From: an uncultured Oscillospiraceae bacterium
GTDB taxonomy: Bacteria; Bacillota; Clostridia; Oscillospirales; Acutalibacteraceae
Reading direction: 5' to 3'
NCBI GenBank assembly: GCA_900547305.1
Contig: URGH01000042.1
Span: 1 to 21,552 of the forward strand
DNA: 21,552 nt
The notes under the pieces are model-generated. The model was not told the origin of the DNA. It was given only the letters and a program-made list of their open reading frames with translations, and did no database searches. The position numbers were made by a program, and so were the translations under genes. Position 1 is the stretch's first letter; every line of letters begins with the position of its first letter. Positions 1 through 6,613 of this stretch are shown here, piece after piece.

Positions 1-46
1 CTAAAATAAGAGCAGCGTCTTTATTTCGTATAATTGCAGTTATCAT
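1..46 (-). CDS. 5' end of a mobile-element gene, cut by the window edge
   Basis: An ATG at 44-46 (minus strand) opens a frame reading M-I-T-A-I-I-R-N-K-D-A-A-L-I-L up to the window edge. A GGAGG ribosome binding site sits inside the last codons of the upstream ArdA-like gene, two bases from whose stop this gene starts, so the two are probably co-transcribed and coupled. Only 15 codons are visible and I do not recognise the family. It most likely continues the conjugative-element cargo module. Confidence 0.5.
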   Translation of the reverse strand, partial: MITAIIRNKDAALIL

Positions 47-48
47 AT

Positions 49-1185
49 TTACATTCCTCCCATCGTCATAGGCTCGTCCTGATATAAAATGTCAAGCAGG
101 CTTGTGTCGGTGTCATTGTAGATGAAGCCGCCGCAAACAAATTTGCCGTAAAATTTATCCGAGATATATTCTCCGAATCCCTCATAGTCGAAATAATCTT
201 GCATTTCAAGATCAAGAATATATCTGTCCTCGGTTTCGGTAAAAAATCTTCCCACCTCGGCATAGCTTGTTGCTCCCTCAATGAAAGTAAAGCACCCGAT
301 ATTCCTTGCCAGCCTTGTAAGCTGCTCGGCGTCCTCGGCTTCGGCATATTCCGCCACCGACCACAGCTTTTTCAGATCCATATCCGCCGTATTAACGGCG
401 GCGGTCAGCCGGTTCAGTTCGTATACGCCTTCCTCGGAGGCGATCTCACGGAATCGCCCGAACCATTCGGGGCTGTCGGTATTGAAGTCCTCCAGCGTAA
501 TTTTCACCTCATCCGCTGTTGTGCCGAGCCTTGCAAACGCCTTGTCGATGGCTTCCTCCTCACAGGGAAAATACAGATATTCGGTTTTGCCGCCATACTC
601 GGCCTTGGCAACGCAAAGCACCCTCGGATCATACAAATACGCTGGGAAGGTCTGTCCGTCATATGACCGTTGGAACGGCGTGTTTTCATCAATGAACAGC
701 ATTCCGTGTTCGGTAAATATGCCGTTGCCGGACTGTATCAGTTCCCGTCCGAGCTCTGCATATTTCGAATCGTCCGCATCGTCGGCAGGCACACAGCCGT
801 TGACTGTCAGCAGATACTCTCTGCCGATCTTGCCCATGTCACCGATATCCCGAATCAGCGGATAGCGATTGAGATTAAAGCTCAAATTGATGAGGTCGGG
901 CAGGGTGTCAAAGCCCTCTAATTTCATCGCCTCGTAGAACTGATATTCCTCATCGCCGAAAAAGCTGTCCATCCGTTTTCCGAGGTAGTTGACTTCATCG
1001 AGATTGACGAATCGGTCTTGCAGGAAGCCGAGTTCCTCGGGGAATATGACCTCGGACACATACAGTTCAAGGGGTGTGACATCCTCGGCATGGATTCTTT
1101 CGAGCGCCGCATTCATTTCCTTTTCGGTGCAGGGAAAGCGGAGATCGGTCTGACTGTTTCCGTATTTTATTTTCAGTTTAATCAT
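49..1185 (-). CDS. ArdA-like antirestriction protein, duplicated domain form (378 aa)
   Basis: This acidic protein is rich in Asp and Glu, as expected for ArdA proteins. Those mimic B-form DNA and block type I restriction enzymes when a conjugative element enters a new host. The C-terminal part resembles Gram-positive element ArdA (FDYEGFGEYISDKF near residues 332-345). The N- and C-terminal halves are clearly related: a Y-G-x4-(DY)-L-x-F-P-C motif occurs at residues 8-19 and again at 197-208, each followed by a similar E-E/A-rich helix. At 378 aa it is about twice the length of Tn916 ArdA. The ATG overlaps the stop of the upstream gene by 8 nt, with AAGGAG in front, so translation is probably coupled. 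The family call rests on recalled similarity and composition; the duplication is visible directly. Confidence 0.65.
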   Translation of the reverse strand: MIKLKIKYGNSQTDLRFPCTEKEMNAALERIHAEDVTPLELYVSEVIFPEELGFLQDRFVNLDEVNYLGKRMDSFFGDEEYQFYEAMKLEGFDTLPDLINLSFNLNRYPLIRDIGDMGKIGREYLLTVNGCVPADDADDSKYAELGRELIQSGNGIFTEHGMLFIDENTPFQRSYDGQTFPAYLYDPRVLCVAKAEYGGKTEYLYFPCEEEAIDKAFARLGTTADEVKITLEDFNTDSPEWFGRFREIASEEGVYELNRLTAAVNTADMDLKKLWSVAEYAEAEDAEQLTRLARNIGCFTFIEGATSYAEVGRFFTETEDRYILDLEMQDYFDYEGFGEYISDKFYGKFVCGGFIYNDTDTSLLDILYQDEPMTMGGM

Positions 1186-1774
1186 GGCAAATCTCCTTGA
1201 TGGCTGCGAGTCCGAAGCGGCGGATTGCCATAGCGTTGCAGATGGTGCGGAACAGCATAGGCGGAACGAGGTCGGCGTCCGACAGATCCGACACGGTAAG
1301 ATGTTTTGTGCCGAGCGTCAAGTCCTTTGCCGCACAGTAGAAGGTGTAGGCTCGTTCGGTGCAATTATGGAGCTTAATGTTCTCAAAAAACACACAGCCG
1401 TTATTTATATGGTGCTTGCAGCAACTCCACAGCCTTTGGTCGGCAGTGAGCAGATACAACGCCGAAAGCAGTGCGTAATTCTCTCGGTGTACATTCTTTG
1501 CGGCAAGTGTAAATCTTGTCCGGTGCTTTTCATTAATATATGTCATGGGCTTTTCCTCGCTTTCTATATATTCGTTGAATCTCTTTCGGAAGGGCGGACA
1601 TCGTATCTGCCGCATGGTTTCTGCAAGTATTTCCGTGGGTGTTGCAGCGGTTGTTGTGATGAATAGCTGTGCTTCGGTAAAACGGAAGCCCACGCCTCTC
1701 GGTGCAAAATTCGGAACGGTCATCATCAGCCGTTCCATGCGTCTGTCATGTGGATTATCTGAAAATATGGTCAT
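1178..1774 (-). CDS. Mobile-element protein of unknown function (198 aa), possibly two products
   Basis: The first start (ATG at 1774) has AAGGAG eight bases upstream. Residues 1-76 (starting MTIFSDNPHDRRMERLMM) form a basic, low-homology segment. From Met77 (ATG at 1546-1544, with its own GAGG eight bases upstream) the protein looks like a separate 122-aa module starting MTYINEKHRTRF. That opening resembles small DUF6075-like proteins of clostridial conjugative elements, but I hold this family name only weakly. Several Cys and His residues (for example CCKHH, and a later NC) may bind metal. It lies between a terminator-like hairpin and the ArdA-like gene, which it overlaps by 8 nt. No function is assigned. 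Confidence 0.6.
   Translation of the reverse strand: MTIFSDNPHDRRMERLMMTVPNFAPRGVGFRFTEAQLFITTTAATPTEILAETMRQIRCPPFRKRFNEYIESEEKPMTYINEKHRTRFTLAAKNVHRENYALLSALYLLTADQRLWSCCKHHINNGCVFFENIKLHNCTERAYTFYCAAKDLTLGTKHLTVSDLSDADLVPPMLFRTICNAMAIRRFGLAAIKEICHD
1544..1558 (-). promoter_or_regulatory. Internal ribosome binding site and in-frame ATG
   Basis: On the minus strand a GAGG (1558-1555) lies eight bases before an ATG (1546-1544), in frame with the 198-aa gene. The spacing is as good as that of the first start, so a shorter 122-aa protein could be made from the same mRNA. Confidence 0.45.
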
Positions 1775-1798
1775 TGTTTTTTCTCCTTGCTGTGAAAT

Positions 1799-1834
1799 AA
1801 AAAAAGCCCTCCGGTTTTTGTGTAACCGAAGGGC
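1799..1834 (-). terminator. Intrinsic terminator-like hairpin ahead of the 198-aa gene
   Basis: Read on the minus strand, an 11-bp stem with one G-U pair (arms 1834-1824 and 1816-1806, loop 7 nt) is followed directly by seven T residues (1805-1799). It sits between the stop of the 214-aa gene and the ribosome binding site of the next gene, about 25 bases before its ATG. It may end upstream transcription or act as an attenuator. Confidence 0.75.
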
Positions 1835-1845
1835 GATTGATAATA

Positions 1846-2490
1846 TTACATATTCTGTTGTGAAGCTGCCGACTGTTCAAAGGTCGGCGGCTCGGCTTCG
1901 AGGGAGGGGTATGCATCTTTGAGCTTTTCTTGGAGCTTATCCAGCTGCCGTTCCTGCCCATAGGTCAGCGTTTCGCAGTTGGCTTTGGTGAAGTCCACAC
2001 AGCGATAAAGGTATGCCGATTCATTCTCACTGAACAGGCGGTCTTTGCTGATGAGACCGGAGCGCACGGCGAAAGCTTCCTTGACATATTCATAGTTCGG
2101 AGAATAATCTCCCCAGAACACCGAGTCGCCGTCTGCGTTTTGTTTCCAAGTACAGAACATAAAGCCGTTCTTTTCGTTGTAGGTTGCCGCCAATACGGTG
2201 TCTCCGAAGGCGGCAAGCTGTCTGTAATCGGAGACGCCGTCGGCTTTCATCTGCGGTGCGTGTTCGTAGAGCCCAACATATTCCCTTACCGTAGAGATCT
2301 CATCCTGAATATCTGGAATTTTACTGCGGTATTCATCGGATAGGTTTTTGTCGGCGTTGCTCAGGAATTGACCGTTGTATTTTATCCGGCAGAGGGGGAT
2401 GTCGTCCGAGGACACCTCCAACCATCCGTTGCCGTCCATCTTGGTGTCGTACCGAGCCTTGAGCCGTTTGGCTAATTCTTTCTGTAGCAT
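1846..2490 (-). CDS. Conjugative-element cargo protein of unknown function (214 aa)
   Basis: The protein is hydrophilic, with no signal peptide and no membrane segments. The middle and C-terminal parts (about residues 65-190) contain aromatic-rich stretches such as FMFCTWKQ, VFWGDYSPNYEYVKEAF and LYRCVDFTKANCETLTYGQERQL. I recall this type of segment from large multi-domain proteins of gut clostridial conjugative elements, so this may be a free-standing copy of such a module. The N-terminus (MLQKELAKRLKARYDTKMDG) is a basic helix. The ATG has GGAG nine bases upstream. It is first in a minus-strand cargo series, between two terminator-like hairpins. Function is unknown. Confidence 0.6.
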   Translation of the reverse strand: MLQKELAKRLKARYDTKMDGNGWLEVSSDDIPLCRIKYNGQFLSNADKNLSDEYRSKIPDIQDEISTVREYVGLYEHAPQMKADGVSDYRQLAAFGDTVLAATYNEKNGFMFCTWKQNADGDSVFWGDYSPNYEYVKEAFAVRSGLISKDRLFSENESAYLYRCVDFTKANCETLTYGQERQLDKLQEKLKDAYPSLEAEPPTFEQSAASQQNM

Positions 2491-2516
2491 ATCTGATTTC
2501 TCCTTTTTAGGGTAAT

Positions 2517-2552
2517 AAAAAAGGCAGATAGATTTTTGCTTTCTATCTGCCT
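2517..2552 (-). terminator. Intrinsic terminator-like hairpin ahead of the 214-aa gene
   Basis: On the minus strand a perfect 11-bp stem (arms 2552-2542 and 2532-2522, loop 9 nt) runs into a T tract at 2522-2517, then a ribosome binding site and the ATG of the 214-aa gene. The layout matches the hairpin at 1799-1834. Confidence 0.75.
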
Positions 2553-2601
2553 GTGTATCTGATATTTACTTTTCGGGAGTTCAAGTCTATCCACAAAGGG
2601 A

Positions 2602-2650
2602 AAACGGCGATTTTACATCTGCGTTTTGGTACAGAGAAAAATCGCCGTTT
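2602..2650. repeat. 13-bp perfect inverted repeat with 23-nt loop
   Basis: The arm at 2602-2614 (AAACGGCGATTTT) is exactly complementary to the arm at 2638-2650. The repeat lies between the tRNA-Ser terminator and the first mobile-element gene and lacks a T tract on either side. It could be part of an element end, a protein binding site or an RNA structure; nothing decides between these. The rest of 2553-2660 shows no gene. Confidence 0.55.
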
Positions 2651-2657
2651 GGGTAGC

Positions 2658-2684
2658 AAAAAAGCCCGATATAATCGGGCTTTT
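2658..2684 (-). terminator. Terminator of the tRNA-Ser gene
   Basis: The stem GCCCGAT (2664-2670) / ATCGGGC (2674-2680) has a 3-nt loop, flanking A/T pairs and six T residues on the minus-strand 3' side (2663-2658). It begins about 32 bases after the CCA end of the tRNA. Confidence 0.8.
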
Positions 2685-2715
2685 CGCAGAAGACATCTTT
2701 TTTGTCTCCTCATTA

Positions 2716-2807
2716 TGGCGGAGATGGAGAGATTCGAACTCTCGAACTCGTTTCCGAGTTACACGATTTCCAATCGTGCGCCCTCGACCGGACTAGGCGA
2801 CATCTCC
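2716..2807 (-). tRNA. tRNA-Ser(GGA)
   Basis: This is a class II tRNA of 92 nt with encoded CCA. The acceptor stem GGAGATG (2807-2801) pairs perfectly with CATCTCC (2726-2720), and the discriminator is G at 2719. The anticodon arm CACGA-TTGGAAA-TCGTG gives anticodon GGA, reading UCC/UCU serine codons. A long variable arm (ACTCG-GAAA-CGAGT) and a T arm GAGAG-TTCGAAT-CTCTC are present. Conjugative-element genes lie on its 3' side, the usual side for tRNA-targeted integration, but no attachment repeat can be seen in the window. Confidence 0.97.
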
Positions 2808-2891
2808 GTGCGATTTTGTCGCTGTTTTACAGCGACAAGATATATTATAATCGGTAAAACCTCAAAAATCAAGTGTTTTTTTCTGTTTTTC

Positions 2892-2920
2892 TTGAAAAAG
2901 GAAATTTTTTTTGCTAAAAT
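2892..2920 (+). promoter_or_regulatory. Promoter of the AraC-type regulator
   Basis: TTGAAA (2892-2897), a 17-bp spacer and TAAAAT (2915-2920) with TGC just before it (extended -10). The expected start near 2927 leaves a leader of only about 9 nt before the ATG at 2936. Confidence 0.7.
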
Positions 2921-2935
2921 AGGTACGGTGATTAT

Positions 2936-3940
2936 ATGCTAAAGCCCGAAGTATTGGCAAATCTCAAAGAAATAACACCCGAGGAAAGGGAAATTCTTTC
3001 GGGGCAGTCGGAAATTAACCGTAATATTTATATGCGCGGCGGCGGGAATACGGTAAACAGCCAAAAGCTGCTTGAGCTTGGTAAGCTTATAACCGTGAGA
3101 AAGCACACGCGTTTTATCGATTTCCCCGAGCACACGCACGACTATGTTGAGCTTGTGTATATGCTCTCGGGGCAGACAATACATATTGTAGATGGCAAAA
3201 AAATAGTATTAAAGCAGGGTGAGCTGCTTTTTTTGGGGCAAAATTCACGCCACGCAATAGAAAAAGCGGGGGAGAACGACATTGCGCTGAATTTCATTAT
3301 CCTGCCGCAGTTTTTCGGCAGTACGCTTGCTTTGCTCGGCGATGAGGACACGCCGCTTAAAAGGTTTTTAATTGACTGCCTGTGCGGCGACGGCGATAAC
3401 AACTATTATTTGCATTACAGGGTTTCGGATATTACGGAAATACAAAATTCGGTTGAAAATTTGCTGCTTACCGTTACGGGCAGCGCGCCTAACAAACGCA
3501 AGCTGGGGCAAATGACCATGGCGCTGCTTTTTATGCAGCTTATGGGCAGGACCGAAAATCTTGAAGTGAAATCAAGAAAAGACACCGACTTTTTAAAGAT
3601 TTTAAATTACATAGAAACAAATTACGCTTCCGGCACGCTGGCGCAGGCGGCGGAGGGGCTGCATTACGACATAAGCCGAGTATCCCGCGAGATTCAAAGA
3701 AAAACAGGCAAGACCTACACAAGCCTTGTGCAGGAAAAAAGGCTTTCGCAGGCGGCTTTTCTGCTTAAAAACACCGGCAGGCGGGTTTCTGATATATCGG
3801 TCGCGGTGGGATATGAGAACGTAAGCTATTTCCACAGAATATTTGCCGAGCGCTACGGAGTATCGCCCAAAAAATACCGCGAAAACGCAAGGCTGCAAGA
3901 AAAGACACTTTTTCAGCAAAATAGGACATTTGATTTTTAA
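2936..3940 (+). CDS. AraC-family transcriptional regulator of rhamnose genes (334 aa)
   Basis: This is probably the L-rhamnose-responsive activator of the following kinase-isomerase-aldolase genes. An N-terminal cupin-like sensor domain spans about residues 55-130 (FPEHTHDYVELVYMLSG, then a GELLFLGQNSRHAI strand pair). A C-terminal double helix-turn-helix spans about 225-320, with the family signature VSDISVAVGYENVSYFHRIF followed by YGVSPKKYREN. The length is usual for a cupin-AraC protein. The start ATG follows a short leader with a GGTG-type weak binding site. The gene ends 37 nt before rhamnulokinase on the same strand, and its 3' end carries the candidate operator and -35 of that gene. 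The rhamnose assignment is from context; the AraC family is certain. Confidence 0.88.
   Translation: MLKPEVLANLKEITPEEREILSGQSEINRNIYMRGGGNTVNSQKLLELGKLITVRKHTRFIDFPEHTHDYVELVYMLSGQTIHIVDGKKIVLKQGELLFLGQNSRHAIEKAGENDIALNFIILPQFFGSTLALLGDEDTPLKRFLIDCLCGDGDNNYYLHYRVSDITEIQNSVENLLLTVTGSAPNKRKLGQMTMALLFMQLMGRTENLEVKSRKDTDFLKILNYIETNYASGTLAQAAEGLHYDISRVSREIQRKTGKTYTSLVQEKRLSQAAFLLKNTGRRVSDISVAVGYENVSYFHRIFAERYGVSPKKYRENARLQEKTLFQQNRTFDF
3902..3933 (+). promoter_or_regulatory. Candidate AraC-type operator, two direct half-sites 21 bp apart
   Basis: Related 11-base segments AAGACACTTTT (3902-3912) and AGGACATTTGA (3923-3933) share the GACA core and lie exactly 21 bp apart, two helical turns. The second overlaps the -35 at 3930-3935. 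This is the usual geometry for an AraC-family activator touching RNA polymerase. The site lies inside the 3' end of the regulator gene. Confidence 0.45.
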
Positions 3941-3957
3941 AACGATTGTGTTAAAAT
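3930..3957 (+). promoter_or_regulatory. Promoter of the rhamnose catabolic genes
   Basis: TTGATT (3930-3935), a 16-bp spacer and TAAAAT (3952-3957) preceded by TGT (extended -10). The predicted start near 3964 falls at the GGAGG ribosome binding site (3965-3969), an unusually short leader, so the exact start is uncertain. Confidence 0.45.
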
Positions 3958-3977
3958 AAAAATCGGAGGTTAAAATT

Positions 3978-5348
3978 ATGCAATATTTTTTGGCAGTTGA
4001 TATAGGCGCCTCAAGCGGCAGGCACATTTTGGGCTGGCTGGAAGACGGAATGTTGAAACAGCTTGAAATTTACCGCTTTGAAAACGGTATGAAAAATGAA
4101 AACGGCTCGCTTGTGTGGGACACCGAGCACCTTGTAAGCGAGGTAAAGGCGGGGCTTAAAGCCTGCTTTGCTGCGGGCAAAATACCCGCGACGGTGGCTA
4201 TTGACACCTGGGGCGTGGATTACGTTTTGCTTGATAAAGACAAAAAGGAAATTACGCCGAATTACGCTTACAGAGACAGCCGCACCGACGGCATTAAAGA
4301 GGAAATAGACAAAATTATTCCGCGCGCAGAGCTTTTCCGCCGTACGGGAATACAGCCGATAAACTTCAACACGGTTTATCAGCTTTACTGCGATAAAAAG
4401 TCGGGCAGGCTTGAAAACGCCGAGCATTTTTTAATGATTCCCGAGTACATATCCTACAGGCTTACGGGCGTTATGAAAAACGAATACACCAACGCCACAA
4501 CGGGAGCGATAGTGGGCGCAGAGAGCCAAAAGCGCGATATCGAGCTTTTGGAGCTTTTGGGCATTAAAACCGATATTTTTGAACAGCTTTCCGTACCCGG
4601 CGACGTTGTGGGCAATTTCAGCGACGAAGTAAAAGCGGAGCTGGGCTTTGATTCCACCGTTATTTTCTGTCCCTCGCATGATACGGCTTCGGCAGTAGCC
4701 GCATGCCCCGTGGGGGATAACGGCGTATATATTTCTTCGGGCACATGGAGCCTTATAGGTACCGAGAACTTAAAGCCCATTTTAAGCGAGGACGCACTGG
4801 AAGGCGGCTTTACAAACGAGGGCGGCATTAACTACCGCTACCGTTTCCTTAAAAACTTTATGGGAATGTGGCTTTTCCAGAATATAAGGAAAAATCTTGA
4901 TAAAAAGTATACATACGATGAAATGATGCACATGGCAGAAGAAAGCAATTTCCGCGGGCTTATAGACCCCAACGCCGCGGAATTTACCGCTCCCGAAAAT
5001 ATGGTTGAGGCTATAAGAAAATATCTGGGCATACCCGATTTGCCGATAGGTGACGTTTTGAGCTCGGTTTACCACTCGCTTGCAGCTTCCTACAAGGCGG
5101 CGGTGGAAACGGTTGAAAACGTGTGCGGCAAAAAAATTGAGCTTATAAACATAATAGGCGGCGGCAGTAAGGACGCATATTTAAACAGGCTCACAAAGGA
5201 GTACACGGGTAAAAAGGTGCTTGCAGGTCCTACCGAGGCTACAGCTATAGGCAACCTTATAGCGCAGATGATGTATTCGGATAAATCTCTCACGCTTGAA
5301 AAGGCGCGGGAAATTGTTAAAAAATCATTCAGTATAACGGAGGTTTAA
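3978..5348 (+). CDS. rhaB: Rhamnulokinase (456 aa)
   Basis: It phosphorylates L-rhamnulose to L-rhamnulose 1-phosphate with ATP in the cytoplasm, the second step of rhamnose breakdown. It is an FGGY-family sugar kinase. The N-terminal phosphate-binding segment is AVDIGASSGRHILGW with Asp8, followed by IDTWGVDYVLLD (75-86) and YRDSRTDG (98-105). The probable catalytic base is Asp235 in CPSHDTASA, and the C-terminal nucleotide-binding segment is IIGGGSKDAYLNRLTKEYTGKKVLAGPTEA, split here as GGGSKDAYLN and AGPTEATAIGN. It is slightly shorter than enterobacterial RhaB. A GGAGG lies eight bases before the ATG. The isomerase gene starts 3 nt after its stop, so the two are co-translated. Other FGGY substrates are possible, but the isomerase and aldolase next door settle the role. 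Confidence 0.93.
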   Translation: MQYFLAVDIGASSGRHILGWLEDGMLKQLEIYRFENGMKNENGSLVWDTEHLVSEVKAGLKACFAAGKIPATVAIDTWGVDYVLLDKDKKEITPNYAYRDSRTDGIKEEIDKIIPRAELFRRTGIQPINFNTVYQLYCDKKSGRLENAEHFLMIPEYISYRLTGVMKNEYTNATTGAIVGAESQKRDIELLELLGIKTDIFEQLSVPGDVVGNFSDEVKAELGFDSTVIFCPSHDTASAVAACPVGDNGVYISSGTWSLIGTENLKPILSEDALEGGFTNEGGINYRYRFLKNFMGMWLFQNIRKNLDKKYTYDEMMHMAEESNFRGLIDPNAAEFTAPENMVEAIRKYLGIPDLPIGDVLSSVYHSLAASYKAAVETVENVCGKKIELINIIGGGSKDAYLNRLTKEYTGKKVLAGPTEATAIGNLIAQMMYSDKSLTLEKAREIVKKSFSITEV

Positions 5349-5351
5349 AAA

Positions 5352-6611
5352 ATGAGCAGATACCAAGACGCAAAAGAGATGTACGCAAAAATCGGTATTG
5401 ATACCGATAAGGCAATCGAGACCCTTAAATCGGTGCCAGTGTCGCTGCACTGCTGGCAGGGCGACGACGTAAGGGGCTTTGACCAAAAGGTTGATTCGCT
5501 TTCGGGCGGAATACAGACCACGGGCAACTACCCTGGCAGAGCCACTACGCCCGAGGAGCTTATGGCGGATATTGACACCGTTTTAAAGCTTTGCCCCGGC
5601 ACTAAAAAGCTTAATCTTCACGCCTGTTATGCTATTTTCGATGAGGAAAACGGCGGCTGGGTAGACAGGGATAAAATTGAGCCCAAGCACTTTAAAAAGT
5701 GGGTGGATTTCTGCAAGGAGCGCGGCCTCGGCTGCGACTTTAACCCCACGTTTTTCTCACACCCCATGTGCGACCCGCTCACCCTTGCAAGCCCGAATGA
5801 GAAGACCCGCAAATTTTGGATAGAACACGGCAAGGCTTGCATAAGAATTTCGCAGTACTTAGCGGAAGAGCTGGGCCAGCCCTGCGTTATGAATATATGG
5901 ACGGGCGACGGCTTTAAGGATATTCCCGCCGACAGAATGGGTCCCCGCGTGCGTTACAGAGAGTCTATTGACGAGATACTCTCGGAGCCTTACGATTTCA
6001 ATAAGGTTAAGCCATGCGTTGAGTCAAAGGTATTCGGCATAGGTGTTGAGGCTTATACCGTAGGCAGCGCCGAGTTCTCGCTCTCTTACGCCGCCGCAAA
6101 TATGGGCAAGTGCATACCGCTTATGGATAACGGACACTACCACCCGACAGAGGTTGTATCGGATAAAATTCCCGCGCTGCTCGCTTTCTTCCCCGAAATT
6201 GCGCTGCACATTACAAGACCTATACGCTGGGACAGCGACCACGTTGTGCTGCTTGACGACGAGACAAAGGAAATATGCAAGGAAATCGTTCGCTGCGGCG
6301 GACTTGACGGCAGAGTTAAAATAGCGCTTGATTATTTTGACGCGTCAATTAACAGAATTTCCGCATGGACCGTAGGCTTCAGAAACGTTCAGAAAGCGTT
6401 GCTTTCGGCACTGCTCACACCCGATATGACCGAAATGCAGAACGAGAACCGCTGGACCGAGCTTATGGTGCGCGCTGAGGAGCTTAAAACAATGCCATTC
6501 GGCGATGTTTGGAACGAGTACTGCAAAAAATGCGGCGCACCTGCCGATGGCGAGTGGTTTGAAACCGTTGAAAAATATGAAAAAGACGTTATATCAAAGA
6601 GAGGTAACTGA
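5352..6611 (+). CDS. rhaA: L-rhamnose isomerase (419 aa)
   Basis: It interconverts L-rhamnose and L-rhamnulose, the first step of the pathway, using Mn2+ in the cytoplasm. The length is that of the RhaA family and the whole sequence has its signatures: VSLHCWQGDDVRGFD near the N-terminus, NLHACYA (88-94), DNGHYHPTEVVSDK (259-272) and HITRPIRWDSDHVVL (286-300). His262, Asp294 and Asp296 fall at the residue numbers annotated as metal ligands in E. coli RhaA. The gene sits between kinase and aldolase with 3- and 2-nt gaps, a tight operon. Confidence 0.96.
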   Translation: MSRYQDAKEMYAKIGIDTDKAIETLKSVPVSLHCWQGDDVRGFDQKVDSLSGGIQTTGNYPGRATTPEELMADIDTVLKLCPGTKKLNLHACYAIFDEENGGWVDRDKIEPKHFKKWVDFCKERGLGCDFNPTFFSHPMCDPLTLASPNEKTRKFWIEHGKACIRISQYLAEELGQPCVMNIWTGDGFKDIPADRMGPRVRYRESIDEILSEPYDFNKVKPCVESKVFGIGVEAYTVGSAEFSLSYAAANMGKCIPLMDNGHYHPTEVVSDKIPALLAFFPEIALHITRPIRWDSDHVVLLDDETKEICKEIVRCGGLDGRVKIALDYFDASINRISAWTVGFRNVQKALLSALLTPDMTEMQNENRWTELMVRAEELKTMPFGDVWNEYCKKCGAPADGEWFETVEKYEKDVISKRGN

Positions 6612-6613
6612 AA

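Noticed and set aside
2574..2596. A GAGTTCAAGTCTATCC stretch resembling a tRNA T arm
   Set aside because: The flanking bases do not pair into a 5-bp T stem and no acceptor or anticodon arm is present.
2553..2942. A plus-strand open frame of 129 codons across the tRNA-Ser gene
   Set aside because: It runs through the tRNA, its terminator and the rhaR promoter, and lacks a ribosome binding site.
4079..4092. A catabolite-response-like sequence TGAAAACGGTATGA near the start of rhaB
   Set aside because: It has one mismatch in a conserved position and lies inside coding sequence; such matches occur by chance.
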